DNA from: Tritrichomonas musculus | Taxonomy: Eukaryota; Parabasalia; Tritrichomonadida; Tritrichomonadidae | DNA: 64,000 nt | Assembly: GCA_039105265.1 (NCBI GenBank) | Contig: JAPFFF010000014.1 | Span: 3,100,001-3,164,000 of the forward strand | Reading direction: 5' to 3' | Shown here: piece by piece, positions 29,552 to 38,205 of the stretch | Position numbering within the stretch: position 1 is the first letter of the stretch | Layout of the letters: every line of letters starts with the position of its first letter | Translations under genes and position numbers: made by a program | The notes under the pieces: model-generated | The model's database searches: none | What the model was told of the DNA's origin: nothing | Seen by the model: only the letters and a program-made list of their open reading frames with translations

Positions 29552-32389
29552 TTATAATGTGTTAGGATCATCAGTTAATAATTCATCAGTAACAACACAT
29601 CTAGGCGTACTTGAAGATCTAAGAAGGCGTTTCAATGCATCACGATCATATCTAATTCCAGATGATGCAATAACCAAATTTGCCGGATTAAGAGGAACTC
29701 CAGTAATTGGACATCTGTGATGACCTGGGATATAATTTTCCCGAGGAACTTCATAAGTTTGGTCATCGCTTATTGGAGTGCCTGCCAAATAGTCGTCTAC
29801 ATTGCTTTGAGCTTTTTGAGTACTATCTCTAACTTTTTGAATGAATTCACTGTGGTCGCTTGATTTATTGTACAAGGTAAGCTTGGCAATATCAATTGGA
29901 TCGCCATAATTTGGCAGAATCAAAAGCGCCTTGATATTAGCAATCAACTCCATGACGTTTGTCGACGATGAATAGTCAGATCCAAGCGTGTTCATGCAGA
30001 TTCTTCCTTCGTCTGAAATGTTAATGTGGAATGGAACGGTTATGAAGCGGAACACCGGCGGCGAGAACGGGTAATTCTCAGGGAATGTTGCGAACAAATC
30101 CCACCATTTGTTCTCATACAGGGTTCCTTCTGGCCCTTTGATGTAAATCCGCCAAACATCGGCGAGGTCTTCAATGGGATACACTTTGACATCTTGATCT
30201 TCCCAACGATGCGCAATTCGCAGCTCTTTTGCAATCCTTCTCAGCCTGCTCTGCGATGTCCCATCGAGCCCCTTAACAGCGCATCTCGGAGTCATCAAAG
30301 GCTTCCTTGCACGCGCTTGCATGATGAGCTTGTTCTTTGGCTCCGTATCTAGCGCAAGGTTTCTTACGAGCGATTTAAAGTGCGCTTTTGTGACTTCGCC
30401 AGTAAAGGGCTTCGGCACTTCTCTGTATGAAATGCAGAGCAGCGCTTCTTTCTCAAAAAGCGCAATTCCTTCTTCCACGGTCTGCGGACGGAATGCTAAA
30501 CCTCCCGTCAACTGCGACAACACGCAGAGGTCTTTACTCGACGAGTTAAAAGAGACAATGACGGCATCAACAATTATGCTGTGCGCGATTAAATAAGGAA
30601 GAACGTCGTATTGCGTCATATTATTTCCTGTGTTTTCGCCGTCTGTCAAAGCGAGTATTCTTAGTGCCGCCTTCTTGAATTTGTTTTTATGCGTCACTGG
30701 ATCGGTTTGCTTGGCAACGAGCATCTCGGCAGCTTGCTTAATCGCAGGCCATAATGCCGTGTTTCCGCCTGGCTCGGTATCCATGACACTCTTTTCAAAG
30801 TCCGGAATCAAAGGCGACAACTCTGACTTGACAATCACATCGGTTGCAAACGAAATCAATCCCTGAAGTGAGGAAATCCTGTAGCCAAAGGACTTCGAGG
30901 CCCAGGATGTCAGAAATTGCTTTACAACGGAGTCCCTCGACATATCATTTCCGTTGCCAAATGACAATGCCATTGAATTGCTTTGGTCAATCAGGACCAT
31001 TGTGATTTGCTGAACACTTTCTTCATCAATCAATTCAATCTTTTCACCATCAACCACTCTATTCGTTACAGTCCTGGCAAACTCTTCGATATCTACATGC
31101 GCCGTTTCGCCGTTTTCAGGATTGATCAGATCGACTTTTGATGATGCGAATAATTCTTTCGAATCAGTGGTTTCCATGGTGAAGACTCTGTATGAGTCAC
31201 CTGGGCCGTAAACAATAGATGAGACATGAACTTGGCGAAGCGTTAATGGCATAACTGGCTTGAAATGCTGCTTTTCATCCCAAGCATTTTGTAATTGTCT
31301 TTGCGAAAATGGAGTAACATCTGCTCTTTGAAATGAGTTAAGCTGGAAATCCGGTTTCCAGTAAACAAGTGTTGTTAGTCTTTTAAGAGACATATAGCTC
31401 TCGATACGTGATAAAATTATATTACTAGAGATATCTGTCGCTGAATCAATAGTAATGCTTTCTAGAGGAATTTCGGATGAATAATTTATTTGTGAAATTA
31501 AATTACACAATTTTGTGCACGATTCAAGAATTTTATTATCTGGAACTGTGTTATCAAGAAAATATTTAAATATTGGAAACAATGTAGAAGTAATAATAAT
31601 GAGATCTTTTCCAGTAATTGTTTTTCTATCAATTAATGATTGCAACGAAGCAATCAAAGGAGGAAATGCTGTAATTTTAGATAGTGAGCTGACAAGCTCT
31701 TTCCTTCCTGCTGCTTGGTGAAATAATGAACTTAATAAGCAAGCAAATAGTTGTTTTCCTGTATCTGTTGAATCAACCAATGGCGAAAATACAGTAGACA
31801 TTTCGCTGCTGACGTCGCAGATTTCAACAATCTCCTTCGATAGAAGATTTGAAGATATTCCCTTTGTGATAATTACGTACATATAACGATTTTTCGGTTT
31901 GACAGTTTCAACATATTCATTTATTGTTGTATTTATAAATTCAACACCTCCTGGCAAAAATACCAAAAGTTTTATTTGTGAGATAGGAATGTGCGACTGG
32001 ATAGAACAGTAATCTCGAATCAAATCTTCAAATTGATTACGATCCAAATTTTTGTTGAGATTGAAAGATTGCCCTTTTGTTAATGACTCCCAGTTTGATG
32101 TTGTATATACAGTAAAATTATAAGTGTCAGAGGTGGAAGAAATATCAAAGTCAGAAGTAGATATTTTCGAATGCCGAAAATTAAAAACAGTATCAGGATC
32201 ATTCCAATCACTTATTAAATCATTAAAATCTTCAATCATTGAGCCTTGGATATAAGCATATTGAATATTTTGATCCTTTTTTTTATCACGAATGAGCTGA
32301 AGAGTTTGCTGAATTGTAAGCGATGAATCAATTACACATACAAGACGATCTGGATCATCATTGATTGTATAATGAATTTTGATTTTCAT
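29552..32389 (-). CDS. VWA domain - E2 ubiquitin-conjugating domain - U-box-like fusion
   Basis: 945 residues from the ATG at 32389. Residues 1-75 and 90-175 look like small beta-grasp (ubiquitin-like) modules; 200-350 are helical. A von Willebrand A domain spans about 462-640, with an intact MIDAS DQSNS (468-472), TGGNTALWPAI-type T loop (GGNTALWPA at ~541) and LALTDGENTG. A UBC/E2 fold spans about 712-860: RRIAKELRIAHRWE, YENKWWDLFATFPENYPFSP, FHINISDEGRICMN with catalytic Cys798; the HPN tripeptide is HIN. Residues ~885-945 (HHRCPITGVPLNPANLVI...RYDRDALKRLL) fit a U-box E3. Inferred role: a self-contained E2-E3 that recruits substrate through the VWA domain. It diverges from BBS2 by 75 bp. 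Confidence 0.85.
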   Translation of the reverse strand: MKIKIHYTINDDPDRLVCVIDSSLTIQQTLQLIRDKKKDQNIQYAYIQGSMIEDFNDLISDWNDPDTVFNFRHSKISTSDFDISSTSDTYNFTVYTTSNWESLTKGQSFNLNKNLDRNQFEDLIRDYCSIQSHIPISQIKLLVFLPGGVEFINTTINEYVETVKPKNRYMYVIITKGISSNLLSKEIVEICDVSSEMSTVFSPLVDSTDTGKQLFACLLSSLFHQAAGRKELVSSLSKITAFPPLIASLQSLIDRKTITGKDLIIITSTLFPIFKYFLDNTVPDNKILESCTKLCNLISQINYSSEIPLESITIDSATDISSNIILSRIESYMSLKRLTTLVYWKPDFQLNSFQRADVTPFSQRQLQNAWDEKQHFKPVMPLTLRQVHVSSIVYGPGDSYRVFTMETTDSKELFASSKVDLINPENGETAHVDIEEFARTVTNRVVDGEKIELIDEESVQQITMVLIDQSNSMALSFGNGNDMSRDSVVKQFLTSWASKSFGYRISSLQGLISFATDVIVKSELSPLIPDFEKSVMDTEPGGNTALWPAIKQAAEMLVAKQTDPVTHKNKFKKAALRILALTDGENTGNNMTQYDVLPYLIAHSIIVDAVIVSFNSSSKDLCVLSQLTGGLAFRPQTVEEGIALFEKEALLCISYREVPKPFTGEVTKAHFKSLVRNLALDTEPKNKLIMQARARKPLMTPRCAVKGLDGTSQSRLRRIAKELRIAHRWEDQDVKVYPIEDLADVWRIYIKGPEGTLYENKWWDLFATFPENYPFSPPVFRFITVPFHINISDEGRICMNTLGSDYSSSTNVMELIANIKALLILPNYGDPIDIAKLTLYNKSSDHSEFIQKVRDSTQKAQSNVDDYLAGTPISDDQTYEVPRENYIPGHHRCPITGVPLNPANLVIASSGIRYDRDALKRLLRSSSTPRCVVTDELLTDDPNTL

Positions 32390-32464
32390 AATTTTGCATT
32401 TATATGCAAAAAAAAAAGAACGTTTATTTAATATTCAAATTTTCTTAATTTAATTTAGGGAATC
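32390..32464. promoter_or_regulatory. 75 bp bidirectional promoter between the VWA-E2-U-box gene and BBS2
   Basis: The two ATGs point away from each other with only 75 bp between, so regulatory sequence must be shared or overlap the genes. It contains poly-A/T tracts and no clear initiator consensus. Confidence 0.45.
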
Positions 32465-34471
32465 ATGTATCCAATTGCTCAATATGAATTTCATGAAAAT
32501 GCTATTCCATTTTTAACTACAGTGGGACAATTTACCATTGGTGGAAATTGCTTTGCAGTTGCTGCTTCAGCGAAGAGAATATGTGTTTTTGACTCAAGTG
32601 TAGATTCCGAAACGAAAAATACTTATATTAAAGTTGGGCAAAAAATAACTTGTATTACATCTTGCAAATATCGCGATCATGAAGCTCTAGTTATAGGCGC
32701 CGATAACAGCGTTCAATTATTTGATGTAGATAAAAATACCCAAATTTTCAATACATTAATTCCAGATGGAGCTTCCGCATTATGCATCGTTGATTCTCAA
32801 ATTTATGTTGGAAGTAACTGCTCAATTCTTGGATACGATTTTTCAGGCGAAGAAACATTTTGGACAGTTACTGGTGATATCGTTAGTGCAATGTGCGAAA
32901 TTGTATGGGATGGCCAAAAATGCCTTCTTGCTGCATCAAACGATCAAATGATACGTCTTTTTAACGGGGAAGAAGCAATAAGAGAAAGGAAAGTTCATTC
33001 TAATGTTAGCTTTCTCGCATCACTTGGGCCAAATAAATATGCTATTTCATATGAAAGCGGATCAGTTTCTCTTATAGATGGCGTTCAAAAAGTATGGGAT
33101 ATAGCAGCACCAGGCCAAATTGTTGGAATGCAAGTTGCTGATTATTCAGGTAGCGGTCGAAAGGATATTGCAATAGCGACAGCTGAAGGGAACATCAATG
33201 TTGTTGATGTATCAAATGGTAATGTTACACGTTCTGACGATATTGGAATTCGTATTTCAGGTCTCCACCTCTTAGACTTTAAGCATGATGGACATATGTG
33301 TCTTGCTGTAATTGGTCAACAAGGTTCAGTTCGTATTTACATGCCAAACAGAACTGAAGGTCTTGGTGCAGAAGCAAAACTCGAATTCGATCTTAAACAG
33401 AAACAGCCATTATTAATCAAAGAAAAGGAGCGACTTTTACTTCGAGAATTTGAATTAAACAGAGATATATCAAATTCAAATAACAACAGTAAAAATACTA
33501 TTTCTGGAAAAGCGCCGAATTTAAAGTGGACTTTAGGTCAAAGACTTGATCTTGGTTGTGCAGAATTAAGACTTTTCACCGAACCTCCAACTCCTATTCA
33601 AGCATCAGTTATTGAATCACAAACAACTTCAGGTGGAAGTTTCTCAGTTTTTGAAATAAATAATCCACCAAAGCCAGAACAACAAATTCTTTTAAACATT
33701 CCTGATAATGCTGTTTGCACAATGAAAGTTGACTCTTTTGTTCAAGGTCTCTGTATTTCTTTCGAATGTCGTCATCAAAAGTTCTTCTGTTTTCAGATGG
33801 TTACCGATGCTGAAGCAGAATGCTTCTGTGAATTCAAAGCTGTTGGCGATAAGTTTTCATCATTTATCAAAAAAAGTTTTGTTACCAAGAACAACATCGG
33901 TTCAAACTTCAAAATATGCTTCCAATCACTTGAGACGCAAGATCCTCTCATCGTTTCTAGTGATGGAAAAACATGTCGAATTATGTGTGATAATATCAGC
34001 ATGGTTGGCCGAATTATCAATGAATATTGTGAAAGTTCTGGATTAAATGAGTTTGAATGCCGCGCTCACTTTCCAAAAGATATCGAAGCCCTCATTCAAG
34101 CAGTCAAAGAAGGAAGCGAACTTGACGATACAAAAGCTGTTCAAAAAGTGGAAATTGCAGGTTTAATTGCCTCTTTGAAAGACATGATTGTTAGAGTTGA
34201 AAATGCAGAAGCTATTGGCCAATACCAGACCCTTTATGATGGTGTGGTTGAATGCGAGAGATTGAATGCAGAAATAGCTAGAGAACACATAAAAAGAATG
34301 ACAAATAAAGAATCTTTTGGATTTGGCAATCAGAAAGTGAATTCGCTGGTTCAGAAATTTGCTGAATTGAGAAAAGGAAACGCTCAAAATACTTTGCTTC
34401 AATTAGTTAGAAAAGAACTAATAAATCATGATTATAATGTTCTTTCTCGATTGCTTGAATATGGACGCTAA
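32465..34471 (+). CDS. BBS2: BBSome subunit BBS2 homologue
   Basis: 668 residues from the ATG at 32465, close to the ~720 of animal BBS2. The N-terminal ~330 residues form a beta-propeller with BBS2 landmarks: YRDHEALVIGADNSVQLFDV, then IPDGASALCI, EETFWTVTGDIVSAMCE (human: DLFWTVTGDNVNSL), LLAASNDQMIRLFNGEE, DYSGSGRKDIAIATAEGNI and DFKHDGHMCLAVIGQQGSVR followed by P-R-EG. A coiled-coil linker (LLIKEKERLLLREFELNRD, about 320) leads to the gamma-adaptin-like and platform region, and helical C-terminus. BBS2 forms the BBSome with BBS1, 4, 5, 7, 8, 9 and 18 to move membrane proteins in and out of cilia. Its presence indicates at least part of a BBSome. The WD/FG-GAP-like D-x-S/D-G-S repeats are visible. 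Confidence 0.93.
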   Translation: MYPIAQYEFHENAIPFLTTVGQFTIGGNCFAVAASAKRICVFDSSVDSETKNTYIKVGQKITCITSCKYRDHEALVIGADNSVQLFDVDKNTQIFNTLIPDGASALCIVDSQIYVGSNCSILGYDFSGEETFWTVTGDIVSAMCEIVWDGQKCLLAASNDQMIRLFNGEEAIRERKVHSNVSFLASLGPNKYAISYESGSVSLIDGVQKVWDIAAPGQIVGMQVADYSGSGRKDIAIATAEGNINVVDVSNGNVTRSDDIGIRISGLHLLDFKHDGHMCLAVIGQQGSVRIYMPNRTEGLGAEAKLEFDLKQKQPLLIKEKERLLLREFELNRDISNSNNNSKNTISGKAPNLKWTLGQRLDLGCAELRLFTEPPTPIQASVIESQTTSGGSFSVFEINNPPKPEQQILLNIPDNAVCTMKVDSFVQGLCISFECRHQKFFCFQMVTDAEAECFCEFKAVGDKFSSFIKKSFVTKNNIGSNFKICFQSLETQDPLIVSSDGKTCRIMCDNISMVGRIINEYCESSGLNEFECRAHFPKDIEALIQAVKEGSELDDTKAVQKVEIAGLIASLKDMIVRVENAEAIGQYQTLYDGVVECERLNAEIAREHIKRMTNKESFGFGNQKVNSLVQKFAELRKGNAQNTLLQLVRKELINHDYNVLSRLLEYGR

Positions 34472-35033
34472 TATTGATTGTGATTATTGTCTTTTCTTTT
34501 TTTGTCGTTCAAATATAATATATATTATATATTTTATAGGAATAAAGATTGTTTTTTATTGATGTTTTTAATGATTTTTGCATGGCTATTACTAAACAAA
34601 AAAATTAATTCTGTATATTGAGAATACATTTAATGAATTGACACTATGATAAATGATTTTTTTATGTCATTGCTTTGCAATAAGATCAAATAGATTATTG
34701 CAATCATAAATAATTGTTGTCTGTGATAATTATCATTGATAAAAAAAATATAATCTTTTTTTTTTATCTTTTTTGACTGTCAGATAAAAAGAAAAGCAAT
34801 ATAATAAATCTATTTGAAATTTACTGATTATTATTATGGTTCAATCATAAGAACTAAATGATTCATTAGGATGACAGAATAGATTTCTATTAATAAAAGA
34901 ATAAAGAACTTCTTTTAATATTTTAACAATATATTATATGAAATTAATTCATTTTTATGAAATTATATTTGCTATATATTGATATAAAAATAAATTAAAA
35001 AATTGATAAAATTCAATAAATTCAATTTGATGA
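34472..35033. other. AT-rich intergenic spacer
   Basis: No coding, tRNA or repeat signal recognised; T and A runs dominate. Confidence 0.35.
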
Positions 35034-35588
35034 ATGAATGATTCTGTGATTGATCATTTTAATGAAAAAGCAGATCTTATTTCTACACTTACAGATATTT
35101 TGGCAAGTAAAATAGAGCAAAATCAATGGGAGCAAATAGAAAAAGATTCCTCAAATATTTTTCAAAAAAAATCTCAGCAATTTTTTTTATCAAGAAAGTT
35201 TGTTTTAGCACTTTGTGCATCATGCAATGGCAATATATATAATGTTTATAAATCTTTTGATTATATACTTCATACAAAAAACTTAAAAGAGCTTAATGAA
35301 ATACAAATTTATCTTTCACAATATAAAGAAATATATTGCGCATACGGAAGTGCTCTTAATAATGCTAAGTTAGAACATCAAAATCTTTTAAATAAAGTAC
35401 AAAATGAACTTTTTCTTTCTCAGGAAATTGAAAAAGAATACGAAGGTTTATCAGAATCCAGTTCTCAGATTAACAATAAATATAAAGAATTATCAAAGAT
35501 TAAAGTTAATTCAGTGAAAACAAACCAATTGATTATTAGTGATTTAATTTATTTGATTGATTTTCTCAATAGAAATATTAAAAAATAG
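35034..35588 (+). CDS. Small helical protein, unknown function
   Basis: 184 residues from the ATG at 35034 (another ATG, out of frame, lies 4 nt upstream). The sequence is mostly charged helix: a first part with hydrophobic segments (FFLSRKFVLALCASCNGNIY) and from ~100 a likely coiled coil (LEHQNLLNKVQNELFLSQEI ... YEGLSESSSQINNKYKEL). Length and helix layout would suit a small subunit of a cytoskeletal or tethering complex, but no family was recognised and that is only a guess. Flanked by long AT-rich spacers. Confidence 0.55.
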   Translation: MNDSVIDHFNEKADLISTLTDILASKIEQNQWEQIEKDSSNIFQKKSQQFFLSRKFVLALCASCNGNIYNVYKSFDYILHTKNLKELNEIQIYLSQYKEIYCAYGSALNNAKLEHQNLLNKVQNELFLSQEIEKEYEGLSESSSQINNKYKELSKIKVNSVKTNQLIISDLIYLIDFLNRNIKK

Positions 35589-36802
35589 CTCTAATATCAT
35601 TAATTGTAATATTGCATAGATAAAAGTACTCGCAATTGATAAGATATGAAAAAAAATATTTTGTTATTATTAAATAAAATGAATTATTCCGCAATTTATG
35701 TTTTCTAATATTATGACAATGATAGTATTCTAATGTAAAAAATATTGATGCCATCAATTGGATGGAGGGCATTATATGTATTCATTTATTTATTTTTTGT
35801 GCTTTTCACTTTTAAATGGATAATTGGCAAAGGTCGTACAACTAAATTGAATAAAAAATAAAATTAAATAAATTTATATTTATCTTAATAAATAATTTAA
35901 TTAATAATTATAATATATAATTTATATATTTTATATCCAATATTATAAAATGTAATGGTTGAAATAAAGACTTTAATTAAAATTCAATATATATCGATTT
36001 CTTATATATTTGCATCATTTAAAAAATATAAATGTCATTTGAATGGATATACTATGTGTTATACAAATAATATTTTACTTTTTGACGAAATCCTTCAGTA
36101 ATTGAAATATTAAACTTTTTATATTTATGAAACCAATCAACTAAATCTTCATTTTTAGAAAAAACTGACATTTGATTTAGAATGAAATTCAAATATATTA
36201 GAAAGTAAATGCATATAAATAAAATTGTATTCGTCATTTGGCTCCTGTAACGTCCAATTTTTTTAAAATCATCATTTAATAATTCAACAAATTCAATTTT
36301 TCTGCATTTTTGGCTAAAAAATGAATTTTTTTTTCAATAATAATAACTATTTTTATATAACACTTAATGTTTTACAAGCATATAAAAAGATATCAAAAGA
36401 ATTAATGATTAAAATAAATTATATAAAAAGTTATCGCTATTCTAAATTTTTATATAGTGTTATAAAATTCTTATCAAAAATAATTAAAATAAATTGAGAT
36501 AAAATACTCAAATATATTTTCTGAAGAAAATTTAATATATACTTATATCCTTTTAGTTTTTATTTTAATTTGAATTTTGTACGATGCAAATATTTATAAA
36601 ACTGATTATTATTAATATAATAAAATATAATTAGTTTAAACAAACCAATCATTGAGTTTTACTGTAAAAATTCAGTTGTACGACCTTTTAATTGGCTTAT
36701 AATTAAAACTAAAGTTCTTAAAAATATAACGATCTTTTTATTTTTTCACAATTTCTTTCAAATAAAATTGTGAAAACTAGACAGTCTTTTAAATCTAAAA
36801 CA
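35589..36802. other. 1.2 kb AT-rich spacer
   Basis: No strong gene. A TCACAAT initiator-like match at 36746-36752 (A+1 at 36748) lies 55 nt before the ATG of the phosphatase gene. One marginal minus-strand frame is listed separately. Confidence 0.35.
36052..36237 (-). CDS. Possible 61-residue secreted or membrane peptide
   Basis: ATG-initiated frame with a hydrophobic N-terminus (ILFICIYFLIYLNFIL) that could be a signal peptide or anchor, then a charged, aromatic stretch (EDLVDWFHKYKKF). It has no recognisable family and lies in very AT-rich DNA, where hydrophobic frames arise by chance. Weak candidate. Confidence 0.2.
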   Translation of the reverse strand: MTNTILFICIYFLIYLNFILNQMSVFSKNEDLVDWFHKYKKFNISITEGFRQKVKYYLYNT

Positions 36803-37981
36803 ATGAGGCAAAGATCTAATTCATTGAAGCTACCCAGCAAAGCGATGACTAATCCAACAATTAATTCCAAAGAATCTTTCGGTAATTATGAAGAAGAAGA
36901 CGAAAGCAGTAATAGTTCTGGTCCAGTCACTTCTAATGCTTCGTTATTAACACCAAAACCAAGACGATTTCCGTTTCCATTCCGTAAAATGGATAAAACT
37001 GAGTCAAGGTCATCATTAAAAAAACTTAAAAGCCCTATCGAGAAAAAGAAGAAACTCGTTCTTGATCTTGATGAAACTTTGATTCATACAATTGAAGTTG
37101 ACCCGGATGACGTACAAACTAATTCTAAATCACACAACAAAAATCCATCCATATATACAAAAATTCAATGGAATGTTAAATTTGATCAAAAAATAAAAGA
37201 TAAACTACCAAAAGAACAATTAGCAAAGCAAATTAAAAGCAAAGGCAAAAATAAAGATTGTTTTCCAGTTGATTATAAAATAATCCATTTATTATTTGAC
37301 GAACAAGAATTCTATGTTTGTGAAAGACCAAATGTTAGAGAATTCTTAAGAAATGTTTGTGATCTATTCGAAGTATATATATATACAGCAGGTGAAATTC
37401 GTTATGCGAAACCAATAATTGATGATCTTTGCCCAATGATCGATGAATCACATAGAAAATATGGCGACCAATGCAAAATCAAATATAATCGCCTTTATAA
37501 AGATCTTTATTCTTTTGACTGCCCACTTACAGACATATTTATTGTTGATGATAATCCTGAAAACTTTTTCTTTTGGCCAAAAAACACAATTTTAGCCAAA
37601 CCTTTTTTGTTTAACAATGATGATAATAATTTAAATGATAACGATGCTAATGATGACGACAACGACGACGATAGTGAAAGTGAAAGCGACAGTGATAGTA
37701 GGACAGATAGCAGCTCTTCTGTGGACTTAAATAATTTTGTTGAAAATTATGAAGAATTAGAAAATCAATTAAATCAAAACAATTTCGATATTGCTTCTTT
37801 TATTGACCAAAATTATCTTATGGATAAATTACTACCAATTCTGATTAAATGCTCTTCTGCAAAAGATGTAAGAAAAGTAATTAATTCTTGGAAGGCAAAA
37901 AGAATGTCCAAAAAGTTTGACAATGACAAAAACAATGAAGGAATTTATTATATTGGATCTCCAAAACCATTGCATAAATAA
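36803..37981 (+). CDS. FCP1/SCP-like (NIF-domain) phosphatase
   Basis: 392 residues from the ATG at 36803 (the frame is open further upstream but has no ATG). The N-terminal ~80 residues are basic and Ser-rich. The HAD catalytic motif KKLVLDLDETLIHTIEVD supplies the nucleophile D-L-D-E-T; CERPNVREFLRNVCDLFEVY, IYTAGEIRYAKPIIDDL, and IFIVDDNPENFFFWPKNTI follow as in FCP1/CTD small phosphatases. About 60 residues separate DLDETLIH from the CERP motif, longer than in SCPs. A very acidic Asp/Ser stretch (~280-315) precedes the C-terminal helix LLPILIKCSSAKDVRKVINS. These enzymes remove phosphate from Ser, for instance on the RNA polymerase II tail; the substrate here is unknown. Confidence 0.88.
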   Translation: MRQRSNSLKLPSKAMTNPTINSKESFGNYEEEDESSNSSGPVTSNASLLTPKPRRFPFPFRKMDKTESRSSLKKLKSPIEKKKKLVLDLDETLIHTIEVDPDDVQTNSKSHNKNPSIYTKIQWNVKFDQKIKDKLPKEQLAKQIKSKGKNKDCFPVDYKIIHLLFDEQEFYVCERPNVREFLRNVCDLFEVYIYTAGEIRYAKPIIDDLCPMIDESHRKYGDQCKIKYNRLYKDLYSFDCPLTDIFIVDDNPENFFFWPKNTILAKPFLFNNDDNNLNDNDANDDDNDDDSESESDSDSRTDSSSSVDLNNFVENYEELENQLNQNNFDIASFIDQNYLMDKLLPILIKCSSAKDVRKVINSWKAKRMSKKFDNDKNNEGIYYIGSPKPLHK

Positions 37982-38205
37982 TTATTTAAACATATGAAAA
38001 GAATTCAAGTTTGAAATTAATAAACATATTTTACTTTATCATTTAAAAACATTCATTACTAATATCCTAAATGTTAAAATAAAAACAATAGAGATATATT
38101 TTGATTATTTATGAGGTTAAAATGCCCAGTAACTATTTGAAATTTCAAACTCTAACTATCACATTTTTCTCAAAAAGTTTAATGCATTAACAAAATTTTA
38201 AATAC

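Noticed and set aside
36770-36802. Extension of the phosphatase gene to a GTG start
   Set aside because: Nuclear eukaryotic genes use ATG; the first in-frame ATG is 36803.
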